Numbered from the stretch's first letter, positions 1 to 6,070 are shown. The stretch is DNA of 7,866 nucleotides from Chitinophaga pinensis (GCA_943324925.2 CALPNL020000088.1:1-7866), one strand, 5' to 3'. Program-made: numbers and translations. The notes: generated by a model from the letters alone, not told the origin.

Positions 1-112
1 CAAAAAAAATTTTTTTTTAACGATTTATTATCACATATTTGTAGTCCAAAAAATAAACATCCCTTATCCGTTATTTTTTGTAACTTAATAAAACTATAAC
101 TTTTAAATTACT
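1..112 (+). promoter_or_regulatory. dnaA upstream region, weak promoter candidate
   Basis: This partial intergenic stretch must carry the dnaA promoter unless transcription enters from outside the window. It opens with a symmetric run of eight A and nine T (2-18). The nearest -7-like elements are degenerate: CATATTTG at 34-41 (first base off TAnnTTTG) and TATTTTTTG at 72-80 (one extra spacer base). Neither has a clear TTTG -33 partner at the expected 19-21 base spacing. I see no perfect DnaA box (TTATNCACA) here, so there is no direct evidence that this is the replication origin. No Shine-Dalgarno sequence precedes the ATG at 113. Confidence 0.25.
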
Positions 113-1540
113 ATGAGCAAAACTGCGCAATCAGTCTGGGAAAATTGTCTGTCATTTATCAAAGACAATATTCAAGACCAAGCTTATAAAACTTGGTTTG
201 AACCAATAAAATCAGTAGAACTTACTGACAACGCGCTGTACATTCAAGTTCCTAGTAAATTTTTCTACGAGTGGCTTGAAGAGCATTATGTAAAGTTATT
301 GAAAGTTGCATTAACTAAAGAACTTGGGAAAAACGCAAAGTTACTTTATAAAATTAAGATGGAGAACACTTATGGCAACAAACAACCATTTATGGAACAA
401 TTGCCAAGTGCTCACAGAAGCCCAATGAAAACTCAAGAGGTTGACGCTCCATTTAAAAACCTAAATCCAGAATTAAAAAATCCATTTGTAATTCCAGGGA
501 TTAGAAATCTAAAAATAGAATCTCAACTAAACGCAAACTATAGTTTTGACAATTTTCTTGAAGGAGATTCAAATCGTTTAGCTCGTTCTGCTGGTATGGC
601 TGTTGCCAATAAACCAGGAGGAACTTCATTTAATCCATTGTTAATTTTCGGTGGTGTTGGAATGGGAAAAACGCATTTAGCCCATGCTATTGGTGTTGAG
701 ATAAAAGATAAATATCCAGAAAAAACAGTTTTATATATTTCAGCTGAAATATTTACCCAGCAATATATTGATTCTGTAAAGAAAAATAATAGAAACGATT
801 TTATTCATTTCTATCAATTAATTGATGTTTTAATAATTGACGACGTACAATTCCTTTCGGGAAAAACTGGAACTCAAGATGTGTTTTTCCACATTTTCAA
901 TTACTTGCATCAAAATGGAAAACAGGTTATTTTGACTTCAGACAAAGCTCCTGTTGACATGCAAGACATTGAACAAAGATTACTTTCTCGTTTCAAATGG
1001 GGTCTTTCAGCAGAATTACACCAACCAGATTACGAAACTAGAATTTCAATTTTGAAAAATATTCTTTACCGCGATGGTGTTGAAATTCCAGAAGAAATCA
1101 TTGAATATGTAGCTAGAAATATTAAAACCAACGTTCGTGAATTGGAAGGTGCGATAATTTCTTTAATTGCGCAATCTTCATTTAACAAAAAAGAAGTAAC
1201 TCTTGATTTAGCAAAACAAGTGGTAGAGAAATTTGTTAAAAATGTTAAACGTGAGGTTTCTATCGATTATATACAAAAAACAGTATCCGACTATTTCCAA
1301 TTGGATTTAGAAACTTTACAGTCCAAAACTAGAAAACGTCACGTAGTTCAAGCGAGACAATTGGCAATGTTTTTTGCGAAAAAATTCACCAAAGCTTCTT
1401 TAGCAAATATCGGTTCTCAAATTGGAGATAGAGATCACGCTACAGTATTACATGCTTGCAAAACTGTTGACAATCTTGTAGCAACAGACAAGCAGTTCAA
1501 AAAATACATGGAAGACATTCACAAGAAATTGTCGTTATAA
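113..1540 (+). CDS. dnaA: Chromosomal replication initiator protein DnaA
   Basis: DnaA is the AAA+ ATPase that binds DnaA boxes, melts the origin and loads the replicative helicase. At 475 residues it is full length, with all four domains. Domain I (about 1-85) starts with the typical VWENCL pattern, and domain II is a short linker (about 86-135). The AAA+ core has Walker A GGVGMGKT (180-187), Walker B LIIDD (240-244), box VII with its arginine finger in QRLLSRF (288-294) and the sensor II stretch VRELEGA (341-347). Domain IV ends with the DNA-binding signature RDHATVLHA (440-448), preceded by the basic TRKRH segment near 406. The ATG at 113 gives the usual N-terminus. The stop lies one base before the next gene, so translation of the two is probably coupled. 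No key residue is missing. Confidence 0.98.
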   Translation: MSKTAQSVWENCLSFIKDNIQDQAYKTWFEPIKSVELTDNALYIQVPSKFFYEWLEEHYVKLLKVALTKELGKNAKLLYKIKMENTYGNKQPFMEQLPSAHRSPMKTQEVDAPFKNLNPELKNPFVIPGIRNLKIESQLNANYSFDNFLEGDSNRLARSAGMAVANKPGGTSFNPLLIFGGVGMGKTHLAHAIGVEIKDKYPEKTVLYISAEIFTQQYIDSVKKNNRNDFIHFYQLIDVLIIDDVQFLSGKTGTQDVFFHIFNYLHQNGKQVILTSDKAPVDMQDIEQRLLSRFKWGLSAELHQPDYETRISILKNILYRDGVEIPEEIIEYVARNIKTNVRELEGAIISLIAQSSFNKKEVTLDLAKQVVEKFVKNVKREVSIDYIQKTVSDYFQLDLETLQSKTRKRHVVQARQLAMFFAKKFTKASLANIGSQIGDRDHATVLHACKTVDNLVATDKQFKKYMEDIHKKLSL

Positions 1541-1541
1541 A

Positions 1542-2009
1542 ATGCCCGTTAAAATTTTAATGGTTTGTTTAGGAAACATCTGCAGATCACCTATTGCAGA
1601 AGGACTATTAGCGTCTAAACTTCCTGAAAGTCAATTTGTTGTAGATTCTTGTGGTACTGGAGATTGGCACATTGGAAGTCAACCCGATCCCAGATCAATT
1701 GCGGTTTGCAAAAAAAATGGCCTTGATATTTCCAATCAAAGAGGTCGACAAATTACTTTATCCGATTTTGAAAACTTTGATTATATTTATGTAATGGATA
1801 AAAGTAATTATCAAAATGTAATTGCTTTAACCAATAATGAAAACCATCGAAGCAAGGTAAAATTAATTCTTACAGAAAAATACGAAGAAGAAATAAAAGA
1901 AGTTCCAGATCCATATTTTGGAATGGAAAACGGATTTGACCTCGTTTATGAAATGCTAGATACTACTTGCGACATCATAGCAAGCAGATTAAAATTGAAA
2001 CATTCCTAA
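1542..2009 (+). CDS. Low-molecular-weight protein tyrosine phosphatase
   Basis: This is a cytoplasmic cysteine phosphatase of the low-molecular-weight class, which hydrolyses phosphotyrosine (and sometimes phosphoarginine) in proteins. The P-loop CLGNICRS lies at residues 9-16, giving nucleophile C9 and phosphate-binding R15. The general acid is D123 in VPDPYFG. The length of 155 residues is normal for the family. The second aromatic position after the acid is F126 where many members have a second tyrosine. The ATG at 1542 is well supported: a later start at M7 would leave the P-loop two residues from the N-terminus. One base separates it from the dnaA stop, and 16 bases separate it from the next gene, so the three genes probably share one transcript. 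The substrate cannot be read from the sequence. Confidence 0.93.
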   Translation: MPVKILMVCLGNICRSPIAEGLLASKLPESQFVVDSCGTGDWHIGSQPDPRSIAVCKKNGLDISNQRGRQITLSDFENFDYIYVMDKSNYQNVIALTNNENHRSKVKLILTEKYEEEIKEVPDPYFGMENGFDLVYEMLDTTCDIIASRLKLKHS

Positions 2010-2025
2010 CAATAATCAATAATAA

Positions 2026-2742
2026 ATGACTCAATTAGGAAAATTATATCTTATTCCCACCACACTTGGTGAAACAGAAAACCCTTTTGATGTACTTCCG
2101 CAAACTATAAAAAGGAGTATTGAGCTACTGGATTATTATATTGTAGAGAACGAAAAAACAGCAAGAAAATTCATAAAAAGTATTTGTCCAGAGAAAGTAC
2201 AAGCGTCTTTACACTTAAGTTCCTTGAACAAACACACTCAAGATTCTGAGTACAAAAAAATGATTCAAGATTGTGTGGAGGGAAAAAACGTTGGACTTAT
2301 GTCGGAGGCAGGTTGTCCAGGTGTTGCTGATCCAGGCGCTGTAATTGTAAAATTAGCTCATGAAAAAGGAGTCCAAGTGATTCCATTAGTAGGTCCTTCT
2401 TCCATTTTACTAGCCATAATGGCTTCTGGCATGAATGGACAAAGTTTTGCTTTTAACGGTTATATTCCAATTGATGCTTCCGAGAAAAAATTGGCAATAA
2501 AAAATTTAGAAAAGCTTTCCATAAGTAAAAATCAATCTCAACTATTTATAGAAACGCCCTACAGAAACAATAAAATGTTAGAGGATATTCTGAGCTCACT
2601 TCATCCTGAAACCTATTTATGTGTCGCTTGTGATATTACTTTACCCACAGAATATATAAAAACAATGCGAGTGGTAAATTGGAAGAAAACAAAAATAGAT
2701 TTACACAATCGACCTACAATATTCATTATTCATAAGATGTAA
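2026..2742 (+). CDS. SAM-dependent methyltransferase, tetrapyrrole methylase fold (RsmI-related)
   Basis: The protein (238 residues) aligns along its length with the RsmI branch of the tetrapyrrole methylase superfamily, whose founding member 2'-O-methylates C1402 of 16S rRNA. Recognisable stretches are LYLIPTTLGE at the N-terminus (7-16), SEAGCPGVADPG (93-104, where RsmI usually has SDAGTPxIxDPG), VGPSS (122-126), FNGYIP (143-148) and FIETPYRNNKML (174-185, matching the RsmI FYExPHRL region). The changed residues in the second motif suggest a paralogue rather than RsmI itself, so I give no symbol. The SAM-dependent methyltransferase assignment is firm; the RNA target is inference. It is the last gene of the dnaA cluster and is followed directly by a strong terminator. 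Confidence 0.88.
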   Translation: MTQLGKLYLIPTTLGETENPFDVLPQTIKRSIELLDYYIVENEKTARKFIKSICPEKVQASLHLSSLNKHTQDSEYKKMIQDCVEGKNVGLMSEAGCPGVADPGAVIVKLAHEKGVQVIPLVGPSSILLAIMASGMNGQSFAFNGYIPIDASEKKLAIKNLEKLSISKNQSQLFIETPYRNNKMLEDILSSLHPETYLCVACDITLPTEYIKTMRVVNWKKTKIDLHNRPTIFIIHKM

Positions 2743-2747
2743 CACAT

Positions 2748-2777
2748 AAAAAAAACCACGTTGAACGTGGTTTTTTT
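2748..2777. terminator. Bidirectional Rho-independent terminator
   Basis: The stem is CCACGT/ACGTGG with loop TGA (2756-2770), flanked by eight A on the left and seven T on the right. Both strands therefore read a hairpin followed by a T-run. It sits between two convergent genes, five bases after the methyltransferase stop and one base before the stop of the minus-strand lysozyme-like gene, so it can serve both. Confidence 0.93.
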
Positions 2778-2778
2778 A

Positions 2779-3414
2779 TTATCTTACTTTTGGTTTCCGC
2801 TTCGGTTTTATTCCTGAAGTTTCATACCCTCCAAACTCTCTCATATACGATTTCACTGAAGTACCATTGCTGTCTCGGCATTTGCGAGAGCCATTTGATC
2901 TCAAAAATCTCTTAACAGATCCAACACCACCCAGATGGGCAGCTGCTAAAAGACCAGATTCAGTAACTCGAACACCACCCACAATTTGGCCTTCATACTT
3001 TTCTATTTCTTCTTTTAATTCCCACTTATTCTTAGAAAGCAAAGCAACAAAAGCTTTTTCTTGTAATTTAGGGTCATTTAAAAAAGACAAACTATCATAG
3101 ATACCAATAGTTTTTAGCGTTTCAACACCAAACTGATACTTACCCATATAACCTATGGAGTTAATTTTTCTATATTTTCCTTGGGATTCTCTGAAGGCAA
3201 TTGCTTCTTTATAACCAATAAAAAAATTACCTGTGAATGGAACTTTTCTATTTATGTAATCTTTATTCTCTAGTGAAGGTAATGAGTAATTCGTTATTTT
3301 ATTTGAATCGATATGAAACCAGTCGTATTTCTCAAATTTTCCACTCTTGAAACCTGAGCTCATAAAAGCTACAATACCGACCAAACCAAAATAAAAAAAT
3401 CCTTTCTTTAACAT
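2779..3414 (-). CDS. Small exported lysozyme-like / transglycosylase-like protein
   Basis: I recognise no named gene, but the 211-residue protein looks like an exported member of the lysozyme/lytic transglycosylase superfamily. Residues 1-20 are a Lys-Lys start plus a hydrophobic segment with no lipobox cysteine, so a signal peptide or membrane anchor is likely. The core reads AFRESQGKYRKIN (73-85), then GYMGKYQFG (88-96). An ES pair (E76) followed by a glycine/aromatic-rich stretch is where these enzymes place their catalytic glutamate. AAAHLGGVGSVKRFL (157-171) resembles the Ala-rich helix after the active site. The C-terminus is strongly basic (KPKRKPKVR). Similar small flavobacterial proteins are often labelled peptidoglycan-binding. 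The fold and E76 as catalyst are inference. It has its own promoter and a long leader downstream of mltG. Confidence 0.7.
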   Translation of the reverse strand: MLKKGFFYFGLVGIVAFMSSGFKSGKFEKYDWFHIDSNKITNYSLPSLENKDYINRKVPFTGNFFIGYKEAIAFRESQGKYRKINSIGYMGKYQFGVETLKTIGIYDSLSFLNDPKLQEKAFVALLSKNKWELKEEIEKYEGQIVGGVRVTESGLLAAAHLGGVGSVKRFLRSNGSRKCRDSNGTSVKSYMREFGGYETSGIKPKRKPKVR

Positions 3415-3447
3415 ATATTAGTTTTCTTCTTAACGATGTAAAACAAT

Positions 3448-3471
3448 ATAAATCATTGATTATCGATTTAT
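3448..3471. repeat. Inverted repeat in leader, 7-bp arms
   Basis: ATAAATC (3448-3454) and GATTTAT (3465-3471) are exact inverted arms around a 10-base centre. Nested inside is the near-palindrome AATCATTGATT (3451-3461). It lies 34-57 bases upstream of the lysozyme-like gene start, within its predicted leader. All arms are A+T-rich, so a functional RNA structure is uncertain. Confidence 0.3.
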
Positions 3472-3479
3472 AAAACATC

Positions 3480-3504
3480 AATACTGAAATAAAAAATCAG
3501 TATT
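3480..3504. repeat. Inverted repeat in leader, 8-bp arms
   Basis: AATACTGA (3480-3487) and TCAGTATT (3497-3504) are exact inverted arms around AATAAAAAA. The pair lies about 15 bases downstream of the predicted transcription start of the lysozyme-like gene. It could be a hairpin in the leader RNA or a protein-binding operator. Neither strand has a T-run directly after the stem, so it does not look like a terminator. Confidence 0.4.
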
Positions 3505-3525
3505 ATTTAAGAAATTTCTACGGGT

Positions 3526-3533
3526 CAAATATA
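3526..3533 (-). promoter_or_regulatory. Bacteroidota -7 promoter element for the lysozyme-like gene
   Basis: On the minus strand this reads TATATTTG, an exact match to TAnnTTTG. No clear TTTG -33 element lies at the expected distance; that place is occupied by the 3549-3563 inverted repeat. Transcription would start near 3520 and give an untranslated leader of about 105 bases. Confidence 0.6.
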
Positions 3534-3536
3534 CAT

Positions 3537-3563
3537 AAAAAATAATAAATCTGATTTTCAGAT
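3537..3563 (-). terminator. Weak candidate terminator after mltG
   Basis: Read on the minus strand, ATCTGA-AAA-TCAGAT (3563-3549) is followed by TTATTATTTTTT (3548-3537). It lies 51 bases after the mltG stop, where the end of the dapF-GNAT-mltG transcript is expected. The stem has only two G:C pairs and the tail is interrupted by A, so termination may be partial. The same repeat overlaps the -33 position of the next gene's promoter and could instead be an operator. Confidence 0.4.
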
Positions 3564-3613
3564 AGTTAAAGTTATCTAAATGTAGATCTAAAGGAAGAAT
3601 TGGAGTAATCTAA

Positions 3614-4663
3614 CTAATTGGATTTACTAATTTGAATTTGCTTTCTCAACCAATTAATGTAGTTGGTTCTATTCACTTCGTGTTCACTTTCATTGACAGC
3701 AAATTCATGATAACCAAATCGAGTTACGCTAGCGCAAAAATAGATATAATTGTGTTTTTCAGGTTTTAAAACTGCTTCAATTGCCGTAATATCAGGCATC
3801 GCGATAGGTCCAGGTGGCAAACCACCATAAAAATAAGTATTGTACGGCGAATCAATTTTTAAGTCATTGGAAAAAACTCTCTTTATTACCATATTAAAAT
3901 CCCCTAATTTTTTCTTCTTTGCATAGATTACTGTTGGATCCGCCTGAAGCAACATTCCTAGTCTTAATCTGTTCAAATAAACTCCTGCAACTCTAGGTCT
4001 TTCGTCTTTTTTAACGGTTTCTTTATGAACAATTGATGCCAATGTCATCACTTGAACGGGAGTTAAACCTAATTTTTGGGCCTGAGAAGTTCTTTCAGTA
4101 TTCCAAAACTTACGATATTCTTTAATCATTTTATCACGGAATTTATCCGCTTTTGTATTCCAATAAAATTCATAGGTATTTGGAATACATATACTTATAA
4201 CATTATCTTCAGTGAAACCATTTTCTTTCAAAAAGGTAGAATCTTTAAAAATATTCATCAAGGAAATACTGTCCGCTTCAATTTGAGAGCTTACCCTTCC
4301 AACCACATTTTCAATACGTTCTTGATTATTAAAAGCCAATTTTACAGGAATATTATTACGTAATGCCGTAATCAATTCGAAGTTATTCATTCCTTTTTTG
4401 AATAAGAAGCGTCCCGATTTTACATTTTGTATGTACGATCTTTTAGAAGCAACCATTTCAAATTTATCCATATCATCTATATATGGAGTGATAATCGTCT
4501 TTACCTGATCATAATTTGCGTCGGTAGGAATGTGTACATAAAGTTCATTTTCAGAAAATTTAGTGTTTTTAGAAAAGATATCGCCATACAATTTAATACC
4601 GAAAATTAATAATACGGCAATCAAAACAACTGAAACTATTGTAATTATTTTTTTAATGCTCAA
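3614..4663 (-). CDS. mltG: Endolytic peptidoglycan transglycosylase MltG
   Basis: MltG is an inner-membrane endolytic murein transglycosylase that cleaves nascent glycan strands and helps set their length. The 349 residues comprise one N-terminal membrane segment (about 5-26), an extracytoplasmic LysM-like region, and the YceG catalytic domain. Diagnostic stretches are IPNTYEFYW (160-168), LASIVHKET (208-216), RPRVAGVYLNRLRLGM (222-237), LQADPTVIYA (239-248) and SPYNTYFYGGLPPGPI (272-287). E215 in HKET matches the conserved catalytic glutamate; the preceding acidic residue found in Escherichia coli (VEKET) is H213 here. The start is TTG (4663-4661); no upstream ATG fits, and the resulting MSIKKI start plus membrane segment is typical. 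It begins 10 bases after the GNAT gene stop and is probably cotranscribed with dapF. Confidence 0.95.
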   Translation of the reverse strand: MSIKKIITIVSVVLIAVLLIFGIKLYGDIFSKNTKFSENELYVHIPTDANYDQVKTIITPYIDDMDKFEMVASKRSYIQNVKSGRFLFKKGMNNFELITALRNNIPVKLAFNNQERIENVVGRVSSQIEADSISLMNIFKDSTFLKENGFTEDNVISICIPNTYEFYWNTKADKFRDKMIKEYRKFWNTERTSQAQKLGLTPVQVMTLASIVHKETVKKDERPRVAGVYLNRLRLGMLLQADPTVIYAKKKKLGDFNMVIKRVFSNDLKIDSPYNTYFYGGLPPGPIAMPDITAIEAVLKPEKHNYIYFCASVTRFGYHEFAVNESEHEVNRTNYINWLRKQIQISKSN

Positions 4664-4673
4664 AATATATATT

Positions 4674-5207
4674 TTAAAATTGATTATTTATTAATTGAAA
4701 GAGGGATTCATCTTTATACTTTCCATTTACCAAATTCCACTCTTTTTTTGTTCCAATATTTACAAATCCAAATTTAGTAAAAAGTCTGATACTAGCCTCG
4801 TTTTCAGTAGCGATATTTGCATACAATTGATGCAAGTTCAAATTTCTAAAAGTATATTTTATCAATAAATCCAATGCCTCAGTTCCAACACCCTGACTTC
4901 TATTTTCACTATCTTTAATTAGAATCCCAATTCCAGCGCGATTGTTTTTAGGATCAAATTCGAAGATATCTATTAATCCAATAGCAGTATCGTCGTCTGA
5001 ATTACAAATCGCAAGTCGCAATTGTTTTGCTTCATAAATATCCTGATTGGCATTTTCAAGGTATTGCCGAATTAAAAAACGGCTGTAGGGGGTTTGAGTA
5101 TGACTCACTTCCCAAACCAATTCGTCATTTTCCACCGCATACACAAACTCCAAATCATTAGGTTCCAATGCGCGAAGATAAATAGTTGCTCCCTTTAAAG
5201 TGATCAA
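4674..5207 (-). CDS. GNAT family N-acetyltransferase (RimJ/SpeG-like)
   Basis: This is a cytoplasmic Gcn5-related acetyltransferase of the Acetyltransf_3 type. I chose the TTG at 5207, which gives 177 residues starting MITLKGATIYLRALEPND, the usual family start. The same frame extends to another TTG at 5246 (190 residues), but that would overlap the end of dapF by 29 bases and add an atypical extension. In the 177-residue numbering, the acetyl-CoA pyrophosphate-binding loop RSQGVGTEA is at 103-111, and the family's ENEASIRLFTKFGF helix is at 135-148. The substrate (polyamine, ribosomal protein N-terminus, small amine or other) cannot be deduced. It lies between dapF and mltG with 10-base gaps on each side, so it is probably cotranscribed with cell-wall genes. 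Confidence 0.88.
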   Translation of the reverse strand: MITLKGATIYLRALEPNDLEFVYAVENDELVWEVSHTQTPYSRFLIRQYLENANQDIYEAKQLRLAICNSDDDTAIGLIDIFEFDPKNNRAGIGILIKDSENRSQGVGTEALDLLIKYTFRNLNLHQLYANIATENEASIRLFTKFGFVNIGTKKEWNLVNGKYKDESLFQLINNQF

Positions 5208-5217
5208 ATTATAGCAT

Positions 5218-6000
5218 TTAAAAATTAATTTTTCCTTGGAATACAAAAGTTGCAGGCCCTTTTAAAAACACATTAGAATAATGAGAATCCTCTTTATCAA
5301 AGGAAACCTCTAATTTTCCGCCTTGAACATTTATTTTAATGGTATTCGAATTTGTTTTTCCAATATAATTCATTGCAATAGCAACAGCTGTAGCTCCTGT
5401 TCCGCAGGATAAAGTTTCGTCTTCTACTCCCCTTTCATAGGTTCGAATTGAAAAAGTAGCTTCGTTTATTTGTTCAACGAAATTAACATTGGCTCCAGCC
5501 GAACCATAAAGGCTACTATAACGAATTGCTGCTCCTTGAGATTTTATATCCAAATTTGAAATAGCAGAAACTACTTCAACATGATGAGGCGAGCCGGTAT
5601 CTAAAAAAGTATAATTAGGTTGACTATTTACAGAATCAACGTCTTTCATTTGTAAAGAAACAATAATATCATCGGAAATCGTAGCATGATGCAGACCATC
5701 AATAGCCATAAAAGAAGCTGAATAATCAATAATCTGAAGTTTTTTTGCGAAGGCTACTAAACATCTACCACCGTTTCCACACATCGTACTTTGATTGCCA
5801 TCGGAATTAAAATAAACCATTTTGAAATCGGTCTCAGCATCATTTTCCAACAAAATCAATCCATCAGCACCAATACCAAATCTCCTATTGCATAAATTTG
5901 CAATAAGCTGTACATCACTTTTTGGGAAGAAAAGATTGCGATTATCAATCATCACAAAATCATTGCCGGTTCCTTCGTATTTATCAAAATTGATTTCCAT
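5218..6000 (-). CDS. dapF: Diaminopimelate epimerase
   Basis: DapF is a cofactor-independent cytoplasmic racemase that converts LL- to meso-diaminopimelate, supplying peptidoglycan cross-linking and lysine synthesis. With the start at 6000 the protein has 260 residues and begins MEINFDKYEGTGNDFVMIDN, the standard family start. The two active-site cysteines are C74 in MCGNGGRC and C199 in SCGTGATA. Also visible are FGIGADGL (41-48), FNSDGNQ (64-70) and ERGVEDETLSCG (189-200), all family motifs. An in-frame ATG at 6051 would add 17 residues, but a perfect -7 promoter element at 6018-6025 lies between the two starts, so transcripts from it could not include the longer form. It is the first gene of the dapF-GNAT-mltG operon and is divergent from htrA. 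Confidence 0.97.
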   Translation of the reverse strand: MEINFDKYEGTGNDFVMIDNRNLFFPKSDVQLIANLCNRRFGIGADGLILLENDAETDFKMVYFNSDGNQSTMCGNGGRCLVAFAKKLQIIDYSASFMAIDGLHHATISDDIIVSLQMKDVDSVNSQPNYTFLDTGSPHHVEVVSAISNLDIKSQGAAIRYSSLYGSAGANVNFVEQINEATFSIRTYERGVEDETLSCGTGATAVAIAMNYIGKTNSNTIKINVQGGKLEVSFDKEDSHYSNVFLKGPATFVFQGKINF

Positions 6001-6017
6001 AATTAATTTGGTTGTTA

Positions 6018-6025
6018 CAAAAGTA
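6018..6025 (-). promoter_or_regulatory. Bacteroidota -7 promoter element for dapF
   Basis: On the minus strand this reads TACTTTTG, an exact TAnnTTTG, 17 bases upstream of the ATG at 6000. The leader would be only about 12 bases. No TTTG -33 element is present at the expected spacing; that place holds a TTAA-centred repeat (6043-6049). Confidence 0.7.
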
Positions 6026-6031
6026 CAAACT

Positions 6032-6070
6032 ATTAATGAAAAGTTAATCATTGTTAAACGAGCGTTAAAC
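6032..6070. promoter_or_regulatory. Helically phased TTAA repeat array, candidate regulator site
   Basis: Four related heptamers follow one another: ATTAATG (6032), GTTAATC (6043), GTTAAAC (6053) and GTTAAAC (6064). Their starts are 11, 10 and 11 bases apart, about one helical turn each, so they face the same side of the DNA. The last two are identical. The array covers the -33 position of the dapF promoter and the expected -33 position of the htrA promoter. This layout suits tandem binding by a dimeric regulator such as a response regulator. TTAA is common in A+T-rich DNA, so this remains a hypothesis. Confidence 0.4.

Noticed and set aside
885..893. Possible DnaA box TTTTCCACA
   Set aside because: It fits the relaxed TTWTNCACA form but is single and lies in the AAA+ coding part of dnaA. 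No cluster surrounds it, so one chance match is the simplest reading.
2867..3100. Open frame of 77 codons on the plus strand
   Set aside because: It lies wholly inside the lysozyme-like gene on the other strand and its product shows no recognisable motif.
3583..3590. Palindrome TAGATCTA
   Set aside because: An eight-base A+T-rich palindrome is expected by chance in such DNA, and it has no second copy at operator-like spacing.
3415..3613. Possible small RNA or tRNA gene in the intergenic gap
   Set aside because: I could not find a tRNA cloverleaf, a small RNA with its own terminator, or a small open frame with support. Promoter, leader and terminator signals explain the gap.
4076..4363. Open frame of 95 codons on the plus strand
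   Set aside because: Antisense shadow of mltG, whose conserved motifs are on the minus strand; the product is low in complexity and rich in Ile and Phe.
4464..4472. Possible DnaA box TTATCCATA
   Set aside because: One mismatch from TTATCCACA, isolated, and inside mltG coding sequence.
4427..4609. Open frame of 60 codons on the plus strand
   Set aside because: Antisense to the N-terminal part of mltG with no promoter element or motif.
5208..5246. Longer GNAT start at TTG 5246 overlapping dapF
   Set aside because: It adds 13 residues (MYSKEKLIFKCYN) not typical of the family, while the TTG at 5207 gives the familiar MITLKG start and a clean 10-base gap.
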